64,000 bases of DNA from Streptomyces himalayensis subsp. himalayensis (GTDB lineage: Bacteria; Actinomycetota; Actinomycetes; Streptomycetales; Streptomycetaceae): positions 124,001 through 188,000 of the forward strand of contig NZ_JACEHE010000011.1 in the NCBI RefSeq assembly GCF_013778455.1, given 5' to 3'. The translations under genes were made by a program, and so were the position numbers. Each line of letters opens with the position of its first letter. Positions within the stretch are counted from its first letter, which is position 1. The notes beneath the pieces were generated by a model, which did not search any database, was not told the DNA's origin, and saw only the letters and a list, made by a program, of their open reading frames with translations. Shown piece after piece: positions 52,227-61,836 of this stretch.

Positions 52227-52787
52227 TCAGGCGCGGTCGAGTTCGGCGGCCCCGAAGGAGACGTCGAAGCGGTCGCACCAGATGCTGATGCTGGTGTAGC
52301 GGGCGGGGTCGATGTCGTCGGGCACGGCGTAGTTCTGGCTTCCCTTGTTGCCCTTGAGCTTGCCGAGGCTGACGTACTGCCCGTCGTCGAAGACGTGCCA
52401 GCCTGCCTTGCCCTCCTTCACCGGTTGGTCGGTCAGCCACACGCGGAGGTCCGGTCCGTTGCTGGTGTCGAGGTTCTCCAGCCGGACGACGTGGGAGCCG
52501 TCGGCCAGCCGTACGAGCTTCACCGTGCCCGATGTCGCGTGCTCGTGGCTGATCAGTTCACCGCGCGCGAGCGTCTGCGGCCCGGTCGACAGGGAGGGCG
52601 TCTCCGAGGGCGCCGCCGTGGGAGGAGCGGAGGTCTCCACTGCCCTGGGCAGGGACTCTTCGACAGTCTCGTCCTGCCACAGCTTCCACGGCTGGAACCA
52701 GTACAGCCCGAAGGCGGCTGCGGCGACAGCCACCACCAGTGCTCCGATGACCAACGGCCTGGTCAGTACCTTCCACACGCGTGCCAT
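52227..52787 (-). CDS. DM13-domain membrane protein
   Basis: A 186-residue protein from ATG 52787 with AGGAGG upstream. One N-terminal transmembrane helix at about 12-32 (VIGALVVAVAAAAFGLYWF) is followed by a Thr/Pro/Ser linker and a DM13 domain: HEHATSGTVKLVRLADGSHV, NGPDLRVWLTDQ and ISIWCDRFDVSFG with the conserved Cys. DM13 domains may bind a heme or metal cofactor. It is downstream of and co-oriented with the two-component genes (136-bp gap). Confidence 0.9.
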   Translation of the reverse strand: MARVWKVLTRPLVIGALVVAVAAAAFGLYWFQPWKLWQDETVEESLPRAVETSAPPTAAPSETPSLSTGPQTLARGELISHEHATSGTVKLVRLADGSHVVRLENLDTSNGPDLRVWLTDQPVKEGKAGWHVFDDGQYVSLGKLKGNKGSQNYAVPDDIDPARYTSISIWCDRFDVSFGAAELDRA

Positions 52788-52923
52788 CCCCGCCTCGCCT
52801 CCTGAGATTTTCCTGTCGCACCCCATTCAACGCAGCGGGTGGCCGTCCCGTAGCCCGCAAGAGATGACGGAACCCTTACGTCGTCGCGCCGCACCGGGCG
52901 GCCCACACCTCCTCGAGGCGGTC

Positions 52924-54042
52924 TCAAGCCTCGGTCGTGGGAAGCGTCACCTCGAATCGGCAGCCGCCGGGGATGTTCCGTACGGCGGCACGCCCGTGGT
53001 GGGCTTCCACGATGCCGCGGACGATGGCCAGGCCCAGACCCGCGCCCGCGGGAGGGGTGCGGGCGTGGGTGCCGCGCCACCCGGTGTCGAAGACACGCGG
53101 CAGGTCCTCCTCGGGGATCCCGCCGCAGCCGTCCGTCACGGACAGCACGACACCTTCTGGAGAACGCTCGGCGGCCACTGCGACCGTTCCGTCGGCCGGT
53201 GTCCGGCGGATCGCGTTGACCAGCAGGTTGCCCAGGACGCGGCTCATCTCCTTGCCGTCCACTTCGACCGGTACGGGTTCGACGCGGTCGCCGACCAGCC
53301 GGACCCCGTGTTCGCGGGCGAGCGGGTCCGCTCCCGCGAGGGCGTCACCGACGAGGTCGTACACCGAGATCCGGGCCGGCGAGAGCGCCAACGTGCCGGC
53401 GTGGATACGGGACAGCTCGAAGAGGTCGCCGACCATGTCGTTGAGGCGCTCGACCTCCGTGCGGATCTGCCGCAGGTAGCGGTCGGGGTCGGTGGCGACG
53501 CCGTCCTCCAGCGCCTCGGACATGGCGCGCAGGCCCGCGAGCGGGGAACGCAAGTCGTGCGAGATCCAGGCGACGAGTTCGCGGCGCGAGGACTCCAGGG
53601 CACGCTCGCGCTCACGGGAGGCGGCGAGTTTCGCGCTCGTTGCTGCCAGCTCGCGGCTGAGTGCGGCCAGTTCCGCGGTGACGGGGCCCTCGGGGGCGGC
53701 GAAGTCGCCGCCGTCGCCGAAGGAGCGGGCGGCGAGGGTGAGTTCACGGCTGCGGGCGACCACCCAGCGGCCCAGCAGAAGCGCGGTGGCCAGGGACACG
53801 ACGGCCGCCATCGCGACGACCGTCGTGACGACGGACAGGTCATGCCCGGAGAGGAACATCGCTTGTGCCACCGCCAGCGTGCCCGCGAGCATCGCGGTCA
53901 CCGCGACGGCGGCGATGACCGTGAGCGACGCGGTGAGCGAGCGGCGGCGGATCAGCCACAGGACGCCCGCGCCGAGCAGCCCGGCCGCGGCGGCGCCGAG
54001 GAAGGCGAACAGGGCGATCAGGAGAGTGTCGCGCACGGTCAC
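52924..54042 (-). CDS. sensor histidine kinase
   Basis: About 372 residues from GTG 54042, which overlaps the regulator stop (GTGA). Two groups of transmembrane segments fill residues 5-95. Phosphoacceptor His162 lies in ELVAWISHDLRSPLAGLRAM. N-box: GNLLVNAIRRTPADG. G-boxes: VTDGCGGIPEEDL and GAGLGLAIVRGIVEAH. Partner of the 54039 regulator. The neighbouring DM13 protein may be a target or sensor partner. Confidence 0.92.
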   Translation of the reverse strand: MTVRDTLLIALFAFLGAAAAGLLGAGVLWLIRRRSLTASLTVIAAVAVTAMLAGTLAVAQAMFLSGHDLSVVTTVVAMAAVVSLATALLLGRWVVARSRELTLAARSFGDGGDFAAPEGPVTAELAALSRELAATSAKLAASRERERALESSRRELVAWISHDLRSPLAGLRAMSEALEDGVATDPDRYLRQIRTEVERLNDMVGDLFELSRIHAGTLALSPARISVYDLVGDALAGADPLAREHGVRLVGDRVEPVPVEVDGKEMSRVLGNLLVNAIRRTPADGTVAVAAERSPEGVVLSVTDGCGGIPEEDLPRVFDTGWRGTHARTPPAGAGLGLAIVRGIVEAHHGRAAVRNIPGGCRFEVTLPTTEA

Positions 54043-54800
54043 TCCTCTGGCCGGCCGGATGTGCCGGTGGGGTCGAAGCGGTAGCCCACGCCCCACACGG
54101 TCTGGATCAGTCGGGGCCGCGCGGGGTCGTCCTCCACCTTGCCGCGCAGCCGGCGGACGTGGACGGTGACGGTGGACAGGTCGCCGAAATCCCAGCCCCA
54201 GACCTCGCGCATCAGGTCCTCGCGGCCGTACGCGCGGCCGGGGTGGCCCAGGAAGAAGGCAAGGAGGTCGAACTCGCGAAGCGTGAGGGCCAGTTCGGTA
54301 CCGTTCTTGGTGGCGTGGCGGGCCGCCGGGTCGACCGTGAGGCCGGCGGCCTGCAGGGTCGTGCGCATACCGGCCCTGGCAGGCCGGGAACGGCGCAGCA
54401 CCGACTCCACCCGCAAGACGAGTTCCCGGGGGCTGAAGGGCTTGGTGACGTAGTCGTCGGCTCCCACCTCCAGGCCCAGGATCCGGTCGTCCTCGTCACC
54501 GCGCGCGGTCAGCATGATGACCGGCACCGGACCGCGGGCGCGCAGTCGGCGGCACACCTCCAGGCCGTCCATCCCGGGCAGCATCAGGTCCAGCACCACC
54601 AGGTCCGGCCAGTGCGTGGCGGCACGGGTGAGCGCGGTCGGCCCGTCCCCGACCGGGTCCACCTCGTAGCCCGCGCGGTCCAGGTACCCCAAGACGACCT
54701 CAGCGACGGTGGGATCGTCCTCCACGACCAGGACCCGGGCCGCTTCGGCCGGCCGCCGCTCAGCGGGCGCTTCCCCCATCGGCTCGTACGGCTGCTTCAT
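54039..54800 (-). CDS. OmpR/PhoB-type response regulator
   Basis: A 253-residue regulator from ATG 54800. It has a 20-residue N-terminal extension before VLVVEDDPTVAE; phosphoacceptor Asp71 in VVLDLMLPGMDG; Lys in YVTKPFSPREL; and a winged helix ending WGVGYRFDPTG. First gene of the operon with the kinase and DM13 genes. Confidence 0.93.
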   Translation of the reverse strand: MKQPYEPMGEAPAERRPAEAARVLVVEDDPTVAEVVLGYLDRAGYEVDPVGDGPTALTRAATHWPDLVVLDLMLPGMDGLEVCRRLRARGPVPVIMLTARGDEDDRILGLEVGADDYVTKPFSPRELVLRVESVLRRSRPARAGMRTTLQAAGLTVDPAARHATKNGTELALTLREFDLLAFFLGHPGRAYGREDLMREVWGWDFGDLSTVTVHVRRLRGKVEDDPARPRLIQTVWGVGYRFDPTGTSGRPEE

Positions 54801-55199
54801 ACGTTCAGCTTCGCACCACGCCACTGGCCAGGCCGCTTCCGGCCTGCCTCCAGCGTCTGACGTCCGTATTCCGTAAGAACCGGAGTCCGAAATGCACCGT
54901 TCGAGTTCGTGGGTGATTGCTGTGACGACCTACCCCAACGGACCCGTGGATCTCGCGGAACCGGACGTCGACGTGATCCTCCCCCAGTCGGAGACGCGCC
55001 GCTCCTTACGATGGGCGCCCCAACGGAGCACCACTGGAATCCGCGCATGGGCCGTCAGAGATACGCGGGTATTCGGGCGTGCCCGGAGTCCCCGACCGCG
55101 CCTCCGTCTCCGTCTGTGTCGATGTCCCCTCGGTCGGCGTCGACGTCCCCGTCGATGTCCATACGGACGGCCGCCGCCGGTACCGGATCGGCACCCTCG

Positions 55200-55590
55200 G
55201 CTTTACACGGCGCCGATCGAGGAAGCGGCCCTCCGAACGGTTCGCCGAGGTCGCCGGCGCCTGGATCAGCAAGTATCCGGCGACCGTCGAACTATGGGAG
55301 TGGGCCTGGGAGGAGTTCACGCCGTTCCTCCGGTTCGACACCGAGATCCGCCGCATCGTCTGCACCACGAATGCGATCGAGTCCGTCAACGCGCGGATCC
55401 GTCGGACGGTCAAGGCCGCGGCCACTTCCCGAACGAGCAGGCCGCCCTGAAGTACGTCTACAAGGCGGTCATGTCGCTCGACCGCACCGGCAAGGGCCAG
55501 GCCGCCGGACCAGCCGCTGGAAGACCGCGCTCAACGCCTTCGACATCACCTTCGACGGCCGCCTCTCCGCAGCTGGCACGTCTCTAGCTG
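55200..55590 (+). mobile_element. IS256-family transposase 3' remnant
   Basis: Successive plus frames read RFAEVAGAWISKYPATVELW, DTEIRRIVCTTNAIESVNAR, GHFPNEQAALKYVYKAVMSL and RWKTALNAFDITFDGRLSA. They are the C-terminal third of an IS256-group (Mutator) transposase with at least two frameshifts. The first two thirds are missing; 54801-55199 has only unrecognised open frames. Confidence 0.85.
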
Positions 55591-55958
55591 TCGCTACCGG
55601 CCGCTCTCCAAGCCCGGGCTTCTGACATGAGCTGATCGACAATCTGGGACTTCTCGGCGACGTATCCGCCACGCTCGGTCGCATACTTCCCGGCAAGGTA
55701 CTGCTTCGCCTGCTCGTACCGCTGGGCGGCGTCCTCGCCCGCCACCAGATAGTCACGGAACAGCAGGTAGTCATCGGATCGCGGAGCCGACGCCGCAAGG
55801 ACATGCAGGTGATGCGTTCGCTTGCCGCCTGAGACCTTCCGGAAGAACAGGTGCTCGCCGTCATCGGCGAACGACCCCGGGCGGTACTCGTAGCCGAGCT
55901 GCTCCAGTGCGGCGTGGTCCTTAAGCACGTCACCGACGTCGGAGACGACCGCGAGCAA
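55584..55958 (-). pseudogene. GrpB family protein, N-terminally truncated
   Basis: The frame opens at LAVVSDVGDVLKDHAALEQL and continues through GYEYRPGSF, HHLHVLAASAPRSDDYLLFR to AEKSQIVDQLMSEA. Full GrpB proteins have about 50 more N-terminal residues including an H-x-G-S-T motif, which are not found upstream. The gene abuts the IS256 remnant at its 3' side. Confidence 0.75.
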
Positions 55959-56870
55959 CGCTGCGACTTAGCTGTCGACGGTTGTCAGCGTTGGTCGCCG
56001 TTGTGCACCGTCGCACGGCCCAGCGACGGCCCGATTCCCTACAGCTCCGGCCAGTCGTGTGACTCGAGCTTCGTCCATGGCGGGCATGCCGCCAGGCCAG
56101 CCGGTCGGCCACGTGCAGGAGGTCGGTGGAAGCCAGGACGGACATAAGCGGTTGCGGCAGCCCCGAGACGTGGCTGCTGTACAGCAGGAGAGGTCGCTGT
56201 CTGCATATCGAGGGTGAACCTCGAACGCGCAGCGCAGAAGACCGCGCAGAGGCGGATGGGCAGGCAACCGAGCTGGATTGAGATGCGCCGCCCGGTCCGG
56301 AGCGCATCAGCTCAGGCCGCCCCCAGCCGGCGCGCAGGACGCTCTTCCCGTCTCCGCGCGTCCGCACGGTCGACGGACGCCACCCCATGCGGTCGGACTG
56401 ACGGATCGTTGTCGATGAAGGTCGGTGAATCCAGCCAGTACGCGTCAGTGAGCTCCGCATAGGTCGCGTGGTGATGCCTGTGGTCCGGCAGGCACCCAGT
56501 GGTGTCCGATGTGCTGTCCATGACCCCATCCAACGGCCTCCGGTACGCCGTGACCAGGCCGCGTCGGTCGTGTCACCACAAGCGGTGAAGACCGGCGATG
56601 CTAGCCCGTTCGTGTAACGCTCAGGGCTGCGCCGTCACAGAACGCGTGCCCAAACGGGAAACCCGCTGAGCGTGGACGCGCGCGGCCGCCCAGCCTGCTG
56701 ACCCCGTAAGCAAAGCCCACGCCTGCGGCGTGCAACGGCGCCGCACCCATCCCTCCAGCGCAGCCTATTGATCATCCGACAGGATCAACTCGCGCCTTCG
56801 GCCGCCCAGGACGCGCCATCCCGCAACCCGGGGTCGTTGGTCTGTTCAAGGCGGGCTGTCACATCCGCCA
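55959..56870. other. 912-bp gap, no supported gene
   Basis: Overlapping short frames occur on both strands. A minus frame at 56312-56533 has a fairly natural stretch (TYAELTDAYWLDSPTFIDND) that I cannot assign. GC content falls towards 56870 near the MarR promoter. Probably decayed coding sequence. Confidence 0.4.
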
Positions 56871-56874
56871 GAAA

Positions 56875-56909
56875 ATAGTAGCCATGGACATAATAGCCAT
56901 GTACTCTAT
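56875..56909. promoter_or_regulatory. putative MarR operator
   Basis: TAGCCATG occurs at 56879-56886 and again at 56894-56901, bounded by ATAGTA and TACTCTAT, in an AT-rich stretch directly before the MarR start. The partial dyad fits MarR autoregulation. Confidence 0.45.
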
Positions 56910-56914
56910 TCGGT

Positions 56915-57409
56915 ATGAGCAAGGGCTCACCGGGCCCCACGCCCGGTTTCCTGGTATGGCGGCTCGCCAACAAGTGGCGCGTCGCGGTCGATCGCGCGGT
57001 GGCTCCGCTGGGCCTCACCCACGCGCAGTACTCACTGGTCGCGTCGCTGCACGGCATGCAGCACGCCGGCGAGCGGCCCAGTCAGCGCCAACTCGCCGAC
57101 CACACCGGCCTGGAGGCGCTGTACGTCTCGAAGCTGGCGCGCGCCCTGGAGTCGGCCGGCCTGATCGAGCGCACCCGCGACCCCCGCGACCCGCGCGCCG
57201 TGCAGCTCGCCCTCACCGAGCAGGGCCAGACCGTCACGGGGCAGGCCATCACGGTGGTCCAGCAACTGCTTCAGCAGTTGCTGGAGCCGCTCGGCGGCCT
57301 CGACGCCCCGCGGACGCGCGCGTTCACCGACGAGCTGACGACCCTGCTCGACGCATCTCTCGCTCCATCCGTACCGAACGACGAGAGCACTCAGGGGACA
57401 ACACCATGA
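56915..57409 (+). CDS. MarR family transcriptional regulator
   Basis: A 164-residue winged-helix regulator: LTHAQYSLVASLHGM, then SQRQLADHTGLEALYVSKLA and RALESAGLIERTRDPRDPRA (wing with the conserved DPRDPRA). It overlaps the following gene by ATGA at 57406, so both act together. Ligand unknown. Confidence 0.92.
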   Translation: MSKGSPGPTPGFLVWRLANKWRVAVDRAVAPLGLTHAQYSLVASLHGMQHAGERPSQRQLADHTGLEALYVSKLARALESAGLIERTRDPRDPRAVQLALTEQGQTVTGQAITVVQQLLQQLLEPLGGLDAPRTRAFTDELTTLLDASLAPSVPNDESTQGTTP

Positions 57410-57864
57410 CCACCACTGCATCCACCACCACCGCACTCATTGCCGACTCTCGCGCCCTCGGCCTGGCCCACTACGCCGCCCGCGGCGTCCTGGAGCACGT
57501 CCTGGCCCGGCACGGCATCACGTTCCAGCAGCAGATCGCTCTGCGCGCCGCCGTCACCGCCGACACCCCGCAGACGCCGGACCATCTCGTCACCCACGTC
57601 CGGGGCTCCCTCAAGGCCGATCCGGTCGACATCCGCGCCACTCTCGACGGGCTGCTGGCCAAACAGCTGCTCGTCGCGGACGGTGCGCACCTTCGCCGCA
57701 CGGATGCAGGGCGCGAGCTGATCGCCGTCGTGGGTGCGGAGATCGCCCCCATCACCGCCCGCATCTGGGGCGGGATACCCGCCGAGGATCTGGCCGCCGC
57801 CGGCCGCGTCCTCGCCCTGGTTACCGAGCGCGCCGACGCGGAGCTTGCGGCGTTGACCGCCTGA
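57406..57864 (+). CDS. second winged-helix (MarR-like) protein
   Basis: A 152-residue protein. It has HGITFQQQIALRAAV, VRGSLKADPVDIRATLDGLL and KQLLVADGAHLRRTDAGREL, the order of a MarR winged helix without the charged wing loop. Encoded in a coupled pair with a true MarR, it may form heterodimers or bind the same ligand. It is followed directly by an integrase scrap. Confidence 0.75.
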   Translation: MTTTASTTTALIADSRALGLAHYAARGVLEHVLARHGITFQQQIALRAAVTADTPQTPDHLVTHVRGSLKADPVDIRATLDGLLAKQLLVADGAHLRRTDAGRELIAVVGAEIAPITARIWGGIPAEDLAAAGRVLALVTERADAELAALTA

Positions 57865-57871
57865 CCGCCCG

Positions 57872-58076
57872 CTCACCGCCTGGATCGACGCGGGCATTTC
57901 CGATCCCCGAGAGGTCACGACGAAGCACATCACGGACGCCTTGAAGCCCCTCGCCGGCAGCGCGGCCCGGCGCCTGCACTCCGCGCTGCGCTCTTACTTC
58001 AGTGCCTTGATGCGCGAGCGGCTGGTGTTCCGCGACCCCGCGCGCACCGTCAGGCTCACCACCACGCGGCCTGTGC
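57872..58076 (+). pseudogene. tyrosine recombinase N-terminal fragment
   Basis: The plus frame reads AWIDAGISDPREVTTKHITD, ALKPLAGSAARRLHSALRSY and FSALMRERLVFRDPARTVRL. This is the SAM-like core-binding domain of a site-specific integrase. The catalytic domain is missing: the frame meets the 58131 element. Evidence of past mobility of this segment. Confidence 0.7.
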
Positions 58077-58130
58077 ATGGGCGCCGCTGTCGAGGAGGTG
58101 ATGTGCGGCGACGATGAGCTGGCCGCGCTC

Positions 58131-58296
58131 CTAGGGCCTGTGTCGGAAGTGGCGTCGTCCGCCCGAAGGGCGGGCCTCGCGGCGTCTGGCGCGTGCGATC
58201 GCAAGGCGCCGGAATGTCCTCGTAGCGGAGCTATTAGGGCATTTCGGCAACGCCGCGAGCGTGCGTGCCAGACGCCACTTCCGACACAGGCCCTAG
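58131..58296. mobile_element. MITE-like element, 166 bp with 26-bp terminal inverted repeats
   Basis: Bases 58131-58156 and 58271-58296 are perfect inverted repeats of 26 bp beginning CTAGGGCCTGTGTCGG. Further inward, GGCGTCTGGC (58181) pairs with GCCAGACGCC (58267), so most of the element folds on itself. It encodes nothing. It interrupts the space between the integrase scrap and a truncated MFS gene, and CTAG at both ends may be the target duplication. Confidence 0.8.
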
Positions 58297-58333
58297 CCCG
58301 CGCTGGTGAAGAGGACGCCGGCGAAAGCGGCTT

Positions 58334-58720
58334 GTGCGGCGGCCGATGGCGCCGGCGCTGTCCTCGATGGCGCTCGCCGCCGTCCCGCTGATCCTGCTCG
58401 GCGCCGGCGCGAGCACGTTTTTGCTGGCAGCGGCGGCGTTCGTGGCGGGCGTGGCCTCCGAGTTCTTCACCGTCGTGTGGGAGACCGTTCATAACACCCA
58501 CGTCCCGGAGCGGCTGCTTTCCCGGGTCGGCGCCCACGACGAGTTCTGGTCCTTCGTGCCCGTCCCCATCGGCCAGCTGTCCACGCCAGCCCTCGCCGCA
58601 GCGTTCGGCACGGCGGCGGTCGCCGTCACCGGCGGCGGGGTGGCGGCGGTGGTGATGCTGGTGCCGTTACTGGTGCCGTCGCTTCGGAGGATCGAGATCA
58701 ACCGGAACGGCGAGACATAG
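58334..58720 (+). pseudogene. MFS transporter, C-terminal fragment
   Basis: About 128 residues with three to four transmembrane segments: LAAVPLILLGAGASTFLLAA, then VVWETVHNTHVPERLLSRVG and VAAVVMLVPLLVP. The motif THVPERLLSRVGAHDEFWSF is the loop of helix 10-11 in actinobacterial MFS exporters. Two thirds of the transporter are missing upstream, where the MITE-like element sits. Confidence 0.75.
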
Positions 58721-58991
58721 CCCCCGTATTCAGTCCGCCGGTCCCCGGCAGGCACTGGCCGCGCCCGGAGAGCAGGGAGGCCGTGGGCGAGTGGGTCAGC
58801 AGGCGCTGCCACTGGCAGGAGGGTCGCTGCCGTGTGATGCGCAGACCATGGCAATGCCCCGGTGATACGGAACAGCTCGCTTTCCTCATGACGGCGCGGG
58901 CGGCCCCTGCAGACGGGAAATCGTCGGATTCGATCGAAGGCGTGCGGACGGCAGGACAGCATCCTCTCTGGGGTGATCCGCAAAGCACGAT

Positions 58992-59996
58992 CTAAACCAC
59001 CGAGACCAGCGCCAGCGCCTCCTTCAAGTGGTGCTCGGCGATTCCCTGCATGATCTCCCGGTCGGGGAAGTCTCCCTCGAGCAGCCGGAGCGGACCCGCT
59101 GTCAGTGAAAGCCGCTGGGTGAGCGTGTAGAGCGCGAGCCGGTCTTCGTCGAGGCCCTCCACCGCCAACCACTCATAGTGGCTGCCGGGATGCCGGAGCT
59201 GCAGGAAGACGTGCTCCCACTCGATGTCGAAGTACAGCAGGTCCTCGATGTCGATCAGAACGGGGTTGCCGTCCCGGTCCACCAGCACGTGGTCCAGCCC
59301 CAGCTCGCCATGGACGACCGAGTACTCGGCACGCGGCCGCACCGCTGCTGCGAACTCTCGCAGTCGTTCCTCCAGCCGGTCGTGGGCGTCCGCGATCCTC
59401 CGGTCCCGTGAAGCCGCTTCGGCCAGGCAGCGCAGCGCGAAGTCGAGCGCGGCTTGCTCGCATGACGTCGCTCGCGAGGTTCCTCCTGCGTCGATCAGGG
59501 CTACTTTGCCGAAAGTTGGCGCCCGATGACTGCGCATCGCCGTCAGGGCATCGGCGAGACGTGCCATCGTCGGCTCCGCCGCACGCGGGTCGCGGTTGAG
59601 CAGGTCCAGCAGGTCCTCGCCGGGGAAGTCCTCCACGATCGCGAGGTCGGCCGGGTAGTGGCTGCGCTCGCGGTCGACCAGATGGACCTCGGGAACCCGC
59701 AGGCCCAGCGACTCCAGCCGCGCGTGGGCGGCCTCGAACAGGTCGAGCCCGACACCGGGTGAGAACGGGTCTGTGAGGTCGTCGTCGCCCTCGGCCGCCG
59801 GCCAGTAGTTCTCCGACTCCTCCCACAGGTAGGCGATCGCCGTCGTAGCGTCGTCCATCGTCAGGCGGTATACGCCCTTCCTGCTGCCGCCCGCGAGCCG
59901 CTCGAGCGCATCCAGCCGCCGACCGCCACCCAGCGCGGCCCTCGCGGCCCCCGCCAACTGGTCTCGCGTCACTTTCCGGGGTGCCACGTCCACCAC
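58992..59996 (-). CDS. aminoglycoside-phosphotransferase-like kinase
   Basis: A 334-residue APH-fold protein from GTG 59996. It has the catalytic loop VVHGELGLDHVLVD and the metal-binding loop VLIDIEDLLYFD. The catalytic Asp of the usual H-G-D is Glu here, and the DFG-like Asp is kept (LIDIED). Members phosphorylate antibiotics, choline, sugars or spectinomycin-like compounds; the substrate is unknown, and Glu may mean altered activity. Confidence 0.85.
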   Translation of the reverse strand: MVDVAPRKVTRDQLAGAARAALGGGRRLDALERLAGGSRKGVYRLTMDDATTAIAYLWEESENYWPAAEGDDDLTDPFSPGVGLDLFEAAHARLESLGLRVPEVHLVDRERSHYPADLAIVEDFPGEDLLDLLNRDPRAAEPTMARLADALTAMRSHRAPTFGKVALIDAGGTSRATSCEQAALDFALRCLAEAASRDRRIADAHDRLEERLREFAAAVRPRAEYSVVHGELGLDHVLVDRDGNPVLIDIEDLLYFDIEWEHVFLQLRHPGSHYEWLAVEGLDEDRLALYTLTQRLSLTAGPLRLLEGDFPDREIMQGIAEHHLKEALALVSVV

Positions 59997-60499
59997 CCGC
60001 CTTTCCAGCTCGACAACCGGGGCACCCTACGTGATCGACCGCTCAATGCCGAACGATTTGTCCCAGAACCTCAACGCTCAACCGTGCACGCTTCAGGAAA
60101 AGGCCCTCAGGAGCCCGAGTCGGCATTTCGACGTCCTCCAGAGGCTCCTGCCGAGGGCAGCGAGCATCGGCCGCACCGTTCACGTCCGCCGCCGACCGAA
60201 CGCCTCGCGGCGGATGCACGATCCCTACGCGTAACGACCCACGACGTTCACGCTCACGTCAACACCCTCCCGCTGCGGCTGCCATGACGGGCTGCCACAG
60301 CAACCCAGTGACATCAATTCTGAGGCTCTGGGGGTGTGCTTCTCCCGGAAGGAGCCTCATGGGTGACTCGGAGTCGAAGGTCGAGCTGCACGCCGCACAT
60401 CGTCGCGATCACCAGAACGGTCAGCCGCACCCTGGATGGGCAGTGGCCGCAGCCGCGGAAGGACCCCGGCGCAAGGAGTCCAGGCTCGACCCTGTCGAT
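59997..60499. other. 503-bp gap, no supported gene
   Basis: Only short unrecognised frames; a Ser/Arg-rich plus-strand frame at 60031 is not convincing. The 3' end of the PP2C gene lies at 60500. Confidence 0.45.
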
Positions 60500-61741
60500 T
60501 CAGTCCAGCCTGGCGAGGTGGTCGGCGGCGCCCCCGCGCCACTCGATGAGGAAGAGCGTCGCGTCGTCGCTGGTCCTGCCGCCCCGTTCCTGCTTCAGCG
60601 TATGGGAGAGGGCGCGCACTACCGCGCGTATTCCTGCATCCACCTGCTCGGTGCGGTTGACACAGTCGACGAGTTGTTCCAAACCGAACTGATCCTCGCC
60701 GACTTCGTGCTCCTCGATCACCCCGTCGGTGAAGCACAGCACACGGTCGCCGCGCTGGAGCATCAGCTCGCTGATCTCGGGTGCTTCACCGCCCAAGCCG
60801 ACCGGCAAGGTAGTCGGGCTGTGGAGTTGCTGGATGACCTCGCCGTTCCGGATGAGCAGCGGTGCGGGATGGCCCGCGTTGACCCATTGCAAGTGACCTG
60901 TTGCGATGTCCAGACGCATCATCTCAGCGGTGACGAAATGCTCGGGGCCGAACTGCTTGGCGATGGCCCGGTCCATGAACGCATAGATCTTGCCCAGGTC
61001 GATGTCGCCGCGTCGGGCGTGTCGGTATGCACCGATAGTGACGGTCGCCATGGTGGCGGCGTCCAGGCCGTGGCCCATCGCGTCGACCACGGCCACGTGC
61101 AGGATGTCGTCGTTGAGGGCGTAGTCGAAGCTGTCACCGGCGACGTCATAGGCGGGCTCCAGGATTCCGGCCACCGCGACCTGGGGCACGTCCATCATCA
61201 GCGGCGGCAGCAGGGACCACTGCATCTCGGCAGCCACGCTCATCGGTTCGCGTCGCCGGACCAAGAAGAACTGGTCGGTATAGCTGTTCTTGGTGACCAG
61301 CATGTCGGCGACCAAGCTGGCGAGCCTGTGCAAAAGACGCCGGTCATCGTCATCGACGGCGTCCAGGGTCAGAGCCATCACCCCCACCTGATCGCTGCCG
61401 TCCAGCAACGGCAGGAACATCCGGATGCCGTCGGCCTGAGGTACCTCGACAGGGGTTGCACGCAGGAAGGCCACACCGGCGTCGGACGTATCAATCGGCT
61501 CAGCCTCGCCGACCACCAGCCGCCTGCCCGGCAAGGGGGCCAGCACCTCTTGGCCGTAGTCCTGCAGGAGAATCGAGACCTCCCGGCCACCGATCCGGGC
61601 AACCTCTTCCGCGATCAGCGGCGCGACCAACTGCGGCGGCATCTGCTGCTCCCGGTCCAGCAGCAGCCCCAGCAGCCGCTCACCGAACCCTTCCGACCGG
61701 TCCAGGCTGACCTTGTCGAACTGCCGCTCAGCATCGGTCAT
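60500..61741 (-). CDS. PP2C-type (SpoIIE-like) phosphatase with GAF-like domain
   Basis: A 413-residue protein. Residues about 35-160 look like a GAF sensor domain; residues 190-400 are the phosphatase: EMQWSLLPPLMMDVP, AYDVAGDSFDYA, VVDAMGHGLDAA, WVNAGHPAPLL and CFTDGVIEEH with the metal-binding Asp and Gly pattern. Streptomyces has many of these RsbU/SpoIIE phosphatases acting on anti-anti-sigma partners. No anti-sigma or STAS gene is adjacent. Confidence 0.92.
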   Translation of the reverse strand: MTDAERQFDKVSLDRSEGFGERLLGLLLDREQQMPPQLVAPLIAEEVARIGGREVSILLQDYGQEVLAPLPGRRLVVGEAEPIDTSDAGVAFLRATPVEVPQADGIRMFLPLLDGSDQVGVMALTLDAVDDDDRRLLHRLASLVADMLVTKNSYTDQFFLVRRREPMSVAAEMQWSLLPPLMMDVPQVAVAGILEPAYDVAGDSFDYALNDDILHVAVVDAMGHGLDAATMATVTIGAYRHARRGDIDLGKIYAFMDRAIAKQFGPEHFVTAEMMRLDIATGHLQWVNAGHPAPLLIRNGEVIQQLHSPTTLPVGLGGEAPEISELMLQRGDRVLCFTDGVIEEHEVGEDQFGLEQLVDCVNRTEQVDAGIRAVVRALSHTLKQERGGRTSDDATLFLIEWRGGAADHLARLD

Positions 61742-61836
61742 GGTCCGCGTCCTTTCCGTCTCAAGCGTAGTTCAGCGGGCTGCCTGGCTCTCTCGGGCTC
61801 GGCTGCCTGGAGCCGGTACGGTGCCGGGTCTGGCCC

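Noticed and set aside
52345..54084. Long plus-strand open frame of about 580 codons
   Set aside because: Antisense to the histidine kinase and DM13 genes, which have clear domains.
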